Below are positions 38,401 through 48,422 of a DNA stretch of 64,000 nt, in pieces. The notes below the pieces were generated by a model. The model made no database searches and was not told where the DNA came from. It was given only the letters and a program-made list of their open reading frames with translations. The stretch comes from Scytalidium lignicola (lineage: Eukaryota > Ascomycota > Leotiomycetes): NCBI GenBank assembly GCA_002812745.2, contig NCSJ02000202.1, forward strand, positions 1-64,000, written 5' to 3'. Numbering within the stretch: position 1 is the stretch's first letter; every line of letters starts with the position of its first letter. The position numbers and the translations under genes are program-made.

Positions 38401-39510
38401 TAATTTCTACCATTAATTAGCACTTATTCTCAAATGATGTGTTGGGAGTCGATGGTTTTCTGAGAGCTAACTCTTCGCCATCTGAGGGAAAAGGATTTAA
38501 GACGAACCCATCATTGGCCAAGCTCAATTTCGGCCTAATCAAAAGGATCTCTTGGTTGTAGCTGATTATTCTGGCATTGTATCTCACATTCCTGTGTGTA
38601 ACGGGCATTCCAATATCCAGAAGAATATCTCGGCAGACCGGATCGTTGAGTATCAGAACTAGACTCTCCCATGAATGCAAGTCGGTATCCTAAATTCATC
38701 TTTAGTGATTACCCTTCACTCTAAAATCTATCTTAATAAGGTCATAATCCGCTCATGCTCTTTCCTATTAGGATTTCCCCCGAAAAAAAGAATACCCACA
38801 GATTCGAGAAAATGATCTTCGCAAAACTCAGATTAGTATTTGGACCATTTATTCATATAATTGTGTAGAATGAGTACGTTGGAGTTTGTCTTAATTGAAG
38901 AATGGATGTAGAAATGCTCATGCAAAAAAGAATATGAAAAGGAGAGACATACCCAAGCATCCATAGCCAGTAATCTCTAGCCTAGATGATCAGGGAATTA
39001 ATGATTGTTCTTCAGGTTGGCTCTCAGGGTTGAGACATGATAGATCAGTCTGGAATAGGAAAGCATTTTGCTTCCCTGGATGTCACCTACTCGGGTCCAA
39101 TCCGGAGTCTATCAGTCAAATCAGCATTCCATCATCCATAATCGTAGGGTGGAGAGAGGACTCACGAACAACCAGCTGCTTTGGCTTCCTTAATAGACTG
39201 AAGGATACGCTCTACATTCCCTTCGAAATCGAGAGCCCATCTGTCGGGGTTAGTCGACATCCGAAAGAACAGTGTTAATCTCGAAATATCTCAACCTCAT
39301 CGTCTAAAATGACAGATGGAAGCATGAGAAGGACGGCTAAAAGCAGGCTCTATGCCAGCATACAGGTAACGCTTGTTCAAGCGTCCCCTATCTTTAGGAT
39401 ACTTAAGGTATACGCACTGATTCAAGGAGCTGACTCGTCAGTCATTTGCTAGCAGAAAATAGAAGCGATAAAGTTACGAACCAAGTTGCCAAAGTCACGA
39501 GATGACCCAT
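35460..39510 (-). CDS. QNS1: Glutamine-dependent NAD+ synthetase, 21 exons with microexons
   Basis: Makes NAD+ from deamido-NAD+, ATP and glutamine. Exons (minus): 39510-39482, 39429-39418, 39240-39166, 39108-39091, 38981-38953, 38816-38800, 38689-38508, 38406-38386, 38222-38206, 38150-38122, 38064-38011, 37852-37627, 37505-37198, 37122-37081, 37007-36433, 36379-36319, 36249-36150, 36067-35955, 35836-35781, 35722-35673, 35611-35460. They sum to 2166 nt, an exact 721-residue frame of normal family length. The nitrilase-type glutaminase domain has GPELEI (Glu), LIRPK (Lys) and GTETCEELF (nucleophile Cys). The synthetase domain has the ATP loop LPLSGGIDS and the conserved [12 protein letters not shown] near the end. 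Every splice joint restores the family sequence, and branch-like CTAA/CTGA motifs precede many acceptors. An N lies inside the intron near 37184. The intron density is exceptional. Confidence 0.9.
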
Positions 39511-40670
39511 AGTGTCTCGAGAAATAATATCTTTAAAAATCACTTTCCCTAGTTCTTAGATGGGTATTCTACATTGGGAGTAGAAAGCAAAATGTTGCGA
39601 AAGTGTGACGGTTGCGTCACGTACTACGGCACTACGGATAAAGATAATGCCGCGGCCGGCTGTAGCCCGAAGCGTAAGTGAAAGGCCCCGTGATTTCATG
39701 TGAATGACATGTACATAAAGTTCGTCCGTACTCGTTGCCAATTCTCTGGTTATATTTTTGATTAATATATTCCCGAATGGTATGATGTACATCGTCTGGA
39801 AAGGTGTAAATGGAGAACAAGGTCACTTCGAAACTGCAACCATGTGTGCCGCCAGGCCAGTTGAAACCCACGACTAACGAGTACCGTAAGGTAACTACAA
39901 AACCGTAAGTCACCTTTTCATAATACTAAAATGAGTTTAGCTCCACAATCCTCAAATATAGTCATTTGAGCTAAAACGCTCAATCCGAAAAGTTTTCTGA
40001 ATCGCATACTAATTTCTTTATTAAGAATAATCTGTCCCGTGATCTTCTATCACCCCCACGTGACGTTCTGTTGGCCGGGGTCTATTGTTATGGAGGCCGA
40101 CTTTTTCAACCTCCTTGATCTCTTATTATAAGGGTTAACCTCCTTTATTCTCTGACTTTCTCAAGATTCTTATGCTCTTTCAACTCTTTGAACTTTTTAA
40201 ACCTTTACTATAATATTTCCAAGGCGTTCTGAAAGCCTTTTAAAAGCTATTATCATAGGTTAACTTTTCTAATTTATAATATTGTAAGAATATGATTAGG
40301 TTGTATAATTATTACGTATAGTAATGATATGAAGCTCATAAGTGTATACTTTATAAGGCCGTGAAGTATAGATAAGCAACTAACTAGTCAAATGGTAAGG
40401 TGTAATAAAACAAGAGAAAGGAAAGCTTGATTATAATAATTATATTTATTATATATAAAACATATGTTTGGCTTAAGTAAATCCTCTCCAGATTAACTAT
40501 TTTTACATTTGTTTAACCTTTTANTTTTTTTACCCTTGATCAACATACGCGTTCTACCTGTGCTAAAAAAAAATTCTACTCGCGATGAATTGTAACATTA
40601 TAGTTAGCTTAGCTATTGTATTGGTAATTTACTTGTTGATTGCAAAGATGTGGATTTCCAACTTTGATTA
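39511..40670. other. Intergenic: NAD+ synthetase promoter, then AT-rich decayed DNA
   Basis: 39511-40080 is ordinary upstream sequence. The minus ORFs there show no family similarity. 40130-40570 is strongly AT-rich with runs of TA, like the RIP-decayed repeats at the left of the window, and is probably a short transposon relic. One N lies near 40524. Confidence 0.45.
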
Positions 40671-41822
40671 TTATAAATGTGTAGCTGCCCAATCTTCAGG
40701 CAGTCGAAAGCCTTGCGGGATAGAATACTGCCCATGGCATCGCCCTATGGTACAATGCTCAAGATTGCATCGTCCATATAGTCGACAATAACATTCTGCG
40801 GCAGATGGGCATGCCAACACGTTCAGGCGGTCCAGATCAATGTGCTCTGTGGTACTCGCAGTCACTTGATAACCGGTCTGCAGAAACAGAATATGCCACA
40901 CGTACGACAGGATTCGACCTGCAATTCGATCATCTTGTGGCGCGGCATTACTATTGCTTGGCGGTCGACGCCCTGCTCGCTGTTTGCTGCCGTCAAGCAG
41001 CCACTGCCGCAGGGCAATGTACTCCTGGCGGGAATGCCTCCATATACTCTCCCTTGAAACTACAAACTGTGCACAGCACTGCGACCGCAGCACATCATTG
41101 CGGCCTAGCTGTGGCCCACTTCCCTGAGTCAATAGTTCACTGTCATCGAACAAGGCCGTCAGAGCATGAGGCAAAGCCGCGTCAGACACCGCGCGCTGAT
41201 TCCAGGGCTCGAGCATAGCACTGAAAGACTTTTCAAAGCTGCCCTGTGCAACCTCTGAGGTCGGACATGTGCTTGCACTCCAATCACAGCGAAGATTATG
41301 GTAACCCCAGGGCGCCAGTGCAGAAGATATATTCAGTGCCGCAAGAAGATTCACGTTGTCGTAGTCAGGAGAATCATTATGCCACGACCATCGCGAGCCG
41401 TGCACAAATACGGCTCCAGCCGAGGGGATACGATTGTAGTTGTCGATAAGGAAAGTCAGATAGGCCATGGCTTCATGGCCACGATTCTCCGGCACTTGGA
41501 GAGATGTCGTGGTTTTGTCCAGGGGGGCGTCGGCCGTGTAGATACAGAAGTGATATTTGTTTGCGAGACGGTCGAGCCATTTTGTATCGTTATCAGCAGC
41601 AACCCGTGCAACAACCAGAGCTGGTTTAGAACTATCTACTAAACCTGGACAGATACCGCGAGCCTCCGGTATATTTGTGGACTTGGGCTTGTAGCGCACA
41701 GTGGTCCATGTGACAGTCCTGTTGGACGATGCTGATCCGTTGCCGCCGAGGAACAATATGAAAAAAAGGGCGCTGCAAAAGAGGATGACGTTAATCAAGG
41801 CTCTTCGTGTTTTACGTCTCAT
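40671..41822 (-). CDS. DUF3431 family type II membrane protein
   Basis: A single exon of 383 residues. The N-terminus has a basic patch and one hydrophobic segment (residues 9-25, ALINVILFCSALFFILFL), so a signal anchor placing the rest in the secretory lumen is likely. Family marks of DUF3431 are VVARVAADND, VPENRGHEAMAYLTFLIDNY and AVFVHGSRWSWH. Cysteine-rich sequence closes the protein (CPSAAECYCRLYGRCNLEHC). Members are common in fungi and resemble glycosyltransferase-like proteins, but their activity is unproven. No intron is needed. Plus-strand ORFs across this gene are shadows. Confidence 0.85.
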   Translation of the reverse strand: MRRKTRRALINVILFCSALFFILFLGGNGSASSNRTVTWTTVRYKPKSTNIPEARGICPGLVDSSKPALVVARVAADNDTKWLDRLANKYHFCIYTADAPLDKTTTSLQVPENRGHEAMAYLTFLIDNYNRIPSAGAVFVHGSRWSWHNDSPDYDNVNLLAALNISSALAPWGYHNLRCDWSASTCPTSEVAQGSFEKSFSAMLEPWNQRAVSDAALPHALTALFDDSELLTQGSGPQLGRNDVLRSQCCAQFVVSRESIWRHSRQEYIALRQWLLDGSKQRAGRRPPSNSNAAPQDDRIAGRILSYVWHILFLQTGYQVTASTTEHIDLDRLNVLACPSAAECYCRLYGRCNLEHCTIGRCHGQYSIPQGFRLPEDWAATHL

Positions 41823-42379
41823 TTGGAAGGATGACTATCTCATTTTGATCTCCACGAAGGATGTGCAATCTTGGGAAAAAGAAGGTTGCGAGCGATATTA
41901 GTAGTAAGCGATGGCTTCGGAAGTATCGGACAATCAGTGCTATTATTTGAGTGTACCGAGTAAGGTCGTCTGAGCTCGGACTAGTGGTCGATCCTACCAA
42001 GCTAGAAGACATCCGAGAGTGTCCGAGAAGGATATCTCTACAATCTTATAATAAATCTCTTGCTTAATCTAATCAGTTATTGCTTGACTTGTGGAATACA
42101 CGCCCTTTGCATGAGATCTGTGTGATAGTTCGACACAAATTTCTTTTTAAAACTGTGTATACTATTTTTAAGCTTATTCGACGAGATTCGGAAGTCAGAT
42201 TTAAATTCAACCTGATTTTCTTCGCTGAGAACTCTGCTGACATGCAAAAATAGTCATAACGAGGCCAAATATTGCAATAATAGTACGAAAGTATGGTTAA
42301 AGGATTAAAAGGATTATCTAATAAAAATGGTATCAATAGTTTGGACTATACTTTCGCAATTACAGATCTTCCTATCTCC
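41823..42379. other. Intergenic, nothing recognised
   Basis: Promoter side of the DUF3431 gene and 3' flank of the oxidoreductase. AT-rich, no coding similarity. Confidence 0.45.
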
Positions 42380-43660
42380 TTACGCCTTCTTATAATCCTC
42401 ACCGTGTACCAACGGTAAGGCCTTCTCAATCATAAATGTTTTTCCTTTTATCATTGTTATAAACCACTGTGGTATCCCCCAGCCGAAAAGAACTCCTACA
42501 CCATGATGCCGGCCAATTGGGATAATCTGAGTCTCGCCGGTCCATTGCTTGTACGGCGATCGATGTTCTTTCAAAGGTGGTGAAGACTTGATCAACGAGC
42601 ACGGGAAGCGGACCTTTTGTTTCTTTTCGAGCTCAACTTGAACTTGTGGCCGGAGAAGAGAAACGAGATCGACGCGAACGGACTCGCAGCATGGACGGAC
42701 GGCATTGTAGATGTCGAGGACGCCGCCGGCGGAGTAAGAACCAACACTACCTAGAACATACACTCCTGAAACATCCGGTACACTGAGGCGAAGGGTTTGA
42801 AGCTCTGTCTTGACGAATCCACGCTCGTTAAGCCAGTCCTTGGGTAGAAATTTGGTATTGGGCTGGTCTCCTACAGCTGGAATATAGATATCGACAGTGC
42901 GTTCTGTACCATCCGAGAACTTCAACAGCGTCTTTCCATCAACTTCGGTAACGGAGGCGACCCTGAGGTTATTCACTGTCTTGACTCCAAGTTGCTTGAG
43001 GATGCGCTCGGCATCTTGTCCTCTAGATGGAGAGAGATTTGACAGTAGTCTGTCGTCACCTGAGAGAATTGTGATGTCTTTCGAGCTTCCATACGCGTCA
43101 CCTAGTTCACCAGCTGTTTCTGTTCCTGCAGCACCACCACCAGCAACGACGATGGATTTGGCTTTAGGAAGTCGCTCGTGAATATCAGCGAAAGCTTTAC
43201 GAGTAGCAGCATCGGTTCCGTGTTGTACAAAAAGAGGCGAACTTTGTGTAGTGCCACTACATATGATGAGAGAATCGTATGAGAGATCATATTTTTTATC
43301 TTCGCCACCGACTTTGTCGGAACTATCTTGGATGGTTACTGTTTTTGAACCGTGGTCAACTTGAGTTGCAGCACCCTGCAAGAATTCGAACCGAGAACTT
43401 TCGTATTCTTTGAAGCCATCCGTAACTGGAATCAGCTGTTTATCAAGGGGAAGCAAATCCGGGAATACGACTGATCTTGGACAGCCAATTTTCCAGAAGA
43501 AATATGCCGATGGAGAGATTAGAGTAACTTTGTAGGTGATTGAAGAAGCGCTAGCGAGTGGAGGTAGAACATGGCGAAGAAGAACATGAGCTGCAGATAT
43601 TCCAGCAAAGGAAGCACCGAGGATAATAATATTGTGGGTATTGTCTGATTTGGCTGACAT
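42380..43660 (-). CDS. FAD-dependent pyridine nucleotide-disulfide-type oxidoreductase (AIF/AMID-like)
   Basis: A single exon of 426 residues from the ATG at 43660. The frame extends ten codons further to a GTG, which is a less likely start. The N-terminal FAD-binding Rossmann motif is IIILGASFAGISAAHVLL. The second dinucleotide (NAD(P)H) motif is IVVAGGGAAGTETAGEL at about residues 165-181. A TxxxPDVSGVYVLGSVGS segment is the usual FAD-binding strand near the C-terminus. This layout matches the AIF/AMID group of fungal apoptosis-inducing-factor homologues and related NADH dehydrogenases. There is no clear mitochondrial targeting peptide. The substrate is not inferable. Confidence 0.88.
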   Translation of the reverse strand: MSAKSDNTHNIIILGASFAGISAAHVLLRHVLPPLASASSITYKVTLISPSAYFFWKIGCPRSVVFPDLLPLDKQLIPVTDGFKEYESSRFEFLQGAATQVDHGSKTVTIQDSSDKVGGEDKKYDLSYDSLIICSGTTQSSPLFVQHGTDAATRKAFADIHERLPKAKSIVVAGGGAAGTETAGELGDAYGSSKDITILSGDDRLLSNLSPSRGQDAERILKQLGVKTVNNLRVASVTEVDGKTLLKFSDGTERTVDIYIPAVGDQPNTKFLPKDWLNERGFVKTELQTLRLSVPDVSGVYVLGSVGSYSAGGVLDIYNAVRPCCESVRVDLVSLLRPQVQVELEKKQKVRFPCSLIKSSPPLKEHRSPYKQWTGETQIIPIGRHHGVGVLFGWGIPQWFITMIKGKTFMIEKALPLVHGEDYKKA

Positions 43661-44965
43661 TATGAAGGAATTGAATAAAAACCGCGTCACAATGATGTTT
43701 ACGCTGACGACAGAAAGCTTATGTGGATATCAGGGGCAGGAGGCGGTATATGTACTGTAAGAGGATAGATACCCCAAACTAATCGGCAAAGATTAATGTT
43801 ACATAACAAAGCTTTACAGCTTTACACAGTACAGTCGGAATATTTCCGAGCTATTTAAGGCCTATGAAAGTGGATCCCAAATAGGATGCGACATCTTACG
43901 TTTAGTGCTCGGAGGCGAGTCCTGCAATTATTCCAGTACTACTGTAGTATCCACGCTATCTACGCAAGAAGAAGAAAGCGTAGAATCATTGAGTACCAGT
44001 AATGAAAGTTAATAATGCTAGAACTTAATTATGATTAATTAGTGAATCACCGGATCACTCTCTTGTTCCGCCATCCGAGATACTGTTAAGATGACTTATA
44101 TGAAGGCTAATCTTCGCCACCTTGAGAGCCATTGCTTTGGTATTACCAAGAATCTACAGTTAAGGGTCAACATAGGGACTGGATATGGTTAGTGGACGGT
44201 GGCGGTTGTTGACATGGTTGATTAGATGTACGAAGACAGGATCACGACGACGACATAGACGGGTGGTTCCTGGACGGGGGTGCGTAAGTCGCTTTCTCCC
44301 TCATTGCTGCACCAATGATTCGCATTCCCGATGAATACGAACCCAAACCCGGACAAGCGTCGGGATCCGAGCTTTCGCCTTCGACCTTGGTGATTTTCGG
44401 CCTCCGATATAGCTTCTTTCTTTCATTGGGTCTAACATCCTCTTCATTCCTTTTTAAGTGTACGAGTAATCCGAGAGCAGCAGGCCGAAGCTTTCTTATC
44501 TTATTAGCAATTGTCTATCTTCGGGCTTTTAAATTTTTTTGGACCTCTGATTGGTTGTCAGGGCCCAGCTGGGAACTGGTGGGTACAACACGTCCATGCC
44601 GTCGTCAGTTTGCTTGAAACCACCCTTTGGAGTGGTTTGGATATATAGAGGGGGGAACTCCCTACAAATTAGAGGGGCCAAAGTACAATTTGTATTCAAT
44701 CGCATATCGTTATTAATCAATCGATTTACTTCTCATCCACCGAAGAGGCCCAATATCTAGTTATGACCTGAAATATCAAAGATACGAATAAAATAATCTT
44801 AATGTGATTCCATCGATGAAAGATTTACTAAGTTATCTTACTCTTTGCTCAATGAGTAAAAAAATCCCTGTGATCTAAAAATGAAAACCGGAAAAGAAAA
44901 TCCTTAAGAAAGTGACTCTTAATGTTTATTGCGAAAATACCTGATGGCTGGAAATGATGGCTAAC
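43661..44965. other. Intergenic, no gene supported
   Basis: Upstream region of the oxidoreductase. A plus-strand frame of 100 codons at 44315-44617 and shorter overlapping ones show no family similarity and no splice continuation, so I leave them out. Confidence 0.45.
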
Positions 44966-45144
44966 TGTTGGTGGACTAGTCACGTGTGGACGCGATCAGT
45001 CACATGCTAGCTAGTCCTAATTAGGTAGTGGGGAGCTGTAGCCTTAAGCTACAGCTCCACCTTTACAATCGATCAACCATCAACACAACTAGTATATCAC
45101 CCATAAAGTGACGTACTACGTGTTATATCGGTAGTGTACCGACA
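44966..45144 (-). mobile_element. Hairpin element family 2, copy A
   Basis: 179 bp, TGTTGGTGGAC...TGTACCGACA, flanked on both sides by CTAAC. The central hairpin is GGAGCTGTAGC / GCTACAGCTCC around a 4-nt loop (only the left outer base pairs differ). An inverted near-identical copy is at 47625-47811. Ends match those of family 1 (TGTYGGT). Confidence 0.9.
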
Positions 45145-45483
45145 CTAACTTACCAAAAAATATTCTTAGTCAGCAGAGGTTCGCTAAAAGTGTCCGGTGA
45201 TTAGGAAGGATTGCTAAGAAATCGTAAGCGCATGATGTTAACCTATTCAGATGCTCTGTCTGCGAAAGGCGGTCTTAAGAGACAGAATTCATAGAGGTTT
45301 GTCGGTTTTTATGCAAGGACCCAGAGTTTAGCTAATAGCTCTCAAATTTTGCAAGGGTCCGGAGTTTAGAAGTTGTGTGGTAATTTTGGTATAGGCATAG
45401 TAGATGTTACAGTTACGATATATAGAAAGCTAGGAGGTCAATGTTTTTAAAGATGTTGTTAGAATTGTAGGATGCTACAATAT
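45145..45483. other. Spacer between hairpin elements
   Basis: No gene or motif noticed. Confidence 0.5.
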
Positions 45484-45681
45484 TGTCGGTTCACCTGTAG
45501 CACGTAGTACAGTACGCAATTATACGTAATATACTCGTTGTGCTAAATCATGGTTGTTGTGCGAAAAGGGGGTAGGAGTGGAGCGAAGCTGTAGGAGCTT
45601 CGCTCGCTCCCACTACCTAATCAGGACTAGCTTACAATGGCACGTGAATATCACGTGTACGTAACCACTATTCTACCAACA
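45484..45681 (+). mobile_element. Hairpin element family 1, copy C
   Basis: 198 bp, TGTCGGTTCACC...CTACCAACA, flanked on both sides by AATAT. It lies 60 bp upstream of the broken SDR gene's ATG. Confidence 0.9.
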
Positions 45682-45740
45682 AATATAAATACAGCTACAA
45701 ACTTTTATTTTAATTAGCAATCTGGAGAATCTAGTGAAAT

Positions 45741-46358
45741 ATGTCAAATTAAAAAATAGTTCTAATCACAGGTAAAGCTCCTACTTAATTTTTGCCAGGT
45801 GTTCTAACCAATTCAAGGGGGCAATTCTGGGATTGGATATGCAACTGCCGCGTCGCTGATTGCATCGCCAACCTACCATGTAATCATTGGCTCCCGATCA
45901 CTGGAAAAAGGGCAAACGGCGTTAGCCACACTCTCTACTAATGTTAAAGGATCGATCTCTCTCATACAGCTAGATGTTACCGATTCGGCTTCCATTTCGG
46001 CTGCAGTAGCTAAAGTAGAGAAAGAACATGAGCGTCTGGATGTACTGATCAACAATGCCGCCATTGGACCCACGTCTCCTTCGTTGTCGGTAGATTTGCT
46101 CCGTGAAACTTTCGAAAGCAATGTCTTCGGTGTGGCTGGGATGACAGATTTGTTTGTGCCGCTCTTGCGCAAGTCTTCTGACCTACGCCTCATCCATGTA
46201 TCGAGTGGAGTAGGTTCGTTGAGATTCAGAGCTGGGGGTCTCGAATCAAGAGCTCCACCATTCCCGCCGTTTTACGCATACAGCATGAGCAAAGGTCGAT
46301 CAAAGAGGATGATTGCTTCCCGTGGTAGAGAGGCGTTTTGGAAAGAGGTGTGAGATCT
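45741..46358 (+). pseudogene. Short-chain dehydrogenase/reductase, broken
   Basis: Start ATG at 45741; exon 1 ends at 45771, and a 46-bp intron (GTAAAG...CTAACCAATTCAAG) leads into exon 2 at 45818. Joined, they give the classical NAD(P) motif ITGGNSGIGYATA. The substrate-binding and catalytic features follow: LDVLINNAAIG, LIHVSSGVGS (Ser) and YAYSMSK (YxxxK), so the core is well kept. Codon 4 is TAA where SDRs of this type often have Gln, no other ATG can bypass it, and after the YxxxK Lys (46294) the frame shifts and stops at 46351-46353. The C-terminal substrate domain is lost. It is therefore a recent pseudogene. The hairpin element just upstream may have disturbed the promoter. Confidence 0.8.
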
Positions 46359-47096
46359 ATGCCGTACGTCGGAACTTGACGTTGCAGGCTAGGCATCTTG
46401 AGCAAGTTCAAATAAATATTAAAGTATGTTAGCAAATATGAGCAATGCATATCTTCTTTCACCTAATGAATAGTGTTAAACGACGGTATGGTTTATCATT
46501 ATTCATTTTAGTTTTGATCAACTGTTAGGATTTAAGAGTTTTTCGAGAGGAATGCTTATGATTGAAACGACCTTTTTTGGNAAAAAGTTTTAAGGGAGAG
46601 CAAAATAATATCGCTCTTTGGTTTGGCGTTCTTACCCCGGCTGGTGACTTCTTCAGTTAATCTGCAAATGGCCACTTCTCTCTGCATTAGATTAGTTTAG
46701 ATTTATAAATATGATTTCCTCGGCTTTATTGCCTTTTTCTACTTCTGTCTTCATGTGAAATGCCTGTGACAATCAGAAATATATAAGGTACACGATAGAT
46801 GGAAACCGCATTTGCTCCCTGCCGGGTATCCGACTTTACTTCCTTCAGCGGCCTTAATCATCGAACNTTTTTGGTTGGTTTCTCGTATTCACATCTTCTG
46901 AAAGATGCGCAGAATAATCAATTTCATACCAAAGACACTTGTTTTGCTTTCTCTGTCTGCCAATTCGGTGTTTACGGTGTTAGTTCCGTCACAGAAATAA
47001 TTCTGTTCACGATTCTCTCATGCTACAGGCTGACTTGGTTTTGATCCTTAACTAGTGATCATACAATGCAAAGCGGCAATCTACACATCTAGAGTC
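46359..47096. other. Spacer between two pseudogenes
   Basis: AT-rich; N bases near 46581 and 46867. The frame at 46799-47044 has no recognisable similarity. Confidence 0.45.
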
Positions 47097-47500
47097 GCCA
47101 GATTATGACTACGCCGTTGTGGGTGCTGGTATTGGCGGAGGCCCAGTAGCTGCAAATCTCGCCATCGCAGGATATAAAGTTCTCCTTCTGGACGCTGGCG
47201 ACGATGAAGGCACATCTTATCAAGAACGCGTCCCTACACTGCAACTCCAGGCCACAGACAGAATACACCCCTATGAAGTGGGACTATTTCGTCAATTACT
47301 ACTCTAATCAATCACGCCAAGAAGAAGATTCAAAATTCACCTGGAGAACTCCTGACGGAGAACTATTTGTGGGTCAGAATCCTCCTCAAGGGTCTACTCC
47401 TTTGGGCATTCTGTATCCGAGAGCTAGAACCCTTAGTTGTTGTTCTGCTCACAATGCTATGATTACAGTGTACCCACACGACAGCGACTGGACTCACTAA
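47097..47500 (+). pseudogene. GMC (glucose-methanol-choline) oxidoreductase, N-terminal fragment
   Basis: The FAD-binding start is clear: DYDYAVVGAGIGGGPVAANL, then VLLLDAGDD. A frameshift near 47260 moves the homology to another frame (YTPMKWDYFVNYY). That frame continues through ILYPRARTLSCCSAHNAMI and YPHDSDW before a stop at 47498-47500. The rest of the roughly 600-residue enzyme is absent; a hairpin element begins at 47625. Intact relatives oxidise alcohols or sugars with FAD. With the neighbouring SDR relic it may be the remains of a small oxidative gene cluster, which is inference. Confidence 0.8.
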
Positions 47501-47624
47501 AATTACAGGGCTATTCAGGGTATTGTGCTAGAGAGTGGTCTGTGCAATAGCCGATGCCGGCGCAATCCGGAGGATTTAAGTATGGCCTTTATTTATATTT
47601 ATATTAATTTGCAGTCTTTATAAG

Positions 47625-47811
47625 TGTCGGTACACTACCGATATAACACGTAGTACGTCACTTTATGGGTGATATACTAGTTGTGTTGATGGTTGATTGA
47701 TTGTAAAGGTGGTGGGGTGGAGCTGTAGCTTAAGGCTACAGCTCCCCACTACCTAATTAGGACTAGCTAGCATGTGACTGATCGCGTCCACACGTGACTA
47801 GTCCACCAACA
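47625..47811 (+). mobile_element. Hairpin element family 2, copy B
   Basis: 187 bp, TGTCGGTACACTACC...CCACCAACA, flanked on both sides by ATAAG. Inverted relative to the copy at 44966-45144, with the same central hairpin. Confidence 0.9.
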
Positions 47812-47818
47812 ATAAGTC

Positions 47819-48001
47819 TGTCAAGAGGTACGAGCGCAGCCGGCAGTAAAGTCACATAGAAATTGTATGGCACAGTGCTTAATTGATTCCTCTACAGGAA
47901 TGACTACAACAATTGATGGGTAAGATAGAGAGTGGGATTCCCCACCTCCTGAAACAGTTATATAAAACCGTATTACCGGCCATTACGTAAGCACAATATC
48001 T
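47819..48001 (+). mobile_element. Hairpin element family 4, copy A
   Basis: Starts TGTCAAGAGGTACG and is homologous over its whole length to 51699-51885 on the other strand. The right end departs from that copy after AATATCT, so it is probably truncated or mutated there, and no target duplication is visible. The central hairpin is GAGAGTGGG / CCCACCTC. It lies two bases beyond the ATAAG duplication of the family 2 element. Confidence 0.75.
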
Positions 48002-48422
48002 TGTCAGAGAGTATGGTGCTTATGTAATAGCACAACCAATCACAGCTCAGGGAGCTTACGGTCGGCTACGGTTGAAGGATTTTCACACACACCCCTATGT
48101 ACTGTACATCATCAAGACTAGCAGCCAATTGAGTCTCTGTACCATACAAGATATATGCGTAGTAGCCTATTCCCTGCGCCATAACCTCTGACATATCTGA
48201 CAAAGTCTCCCATGAATTGCACCTGTTGACTGCGCTCTGCCATATCTAACTGGTTAATGCAGAAGCAAAGCTGACGGGTCATAATTCAGTAGATCTTCAG
48301 GTCAATTTATGAAGAATGAATGAGTTCTTAAAATCTAAGAATTACATTGATAAGGAACATCAATGATATCACAATTAATATCAGTCAGGAATCATTCTAT
48401 ACAATCCCCTTTTGAATGGACT
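48002..48422. other. Spacer, nothing recognised
   Basis: No gene or motif noticed. Confidence 0.5.

Noticed and set aside
40805..41218. 137-codon plus-strand frame and neighbours over 40805-41642
   Set aside because: Shadows of the well supported DUF3431 gene on the minus strand.
44315..44617. 100-codon plus-strand frame
   Set aside because: Partly hydrophobic but without family similarity, splice continuation or conserved start context.
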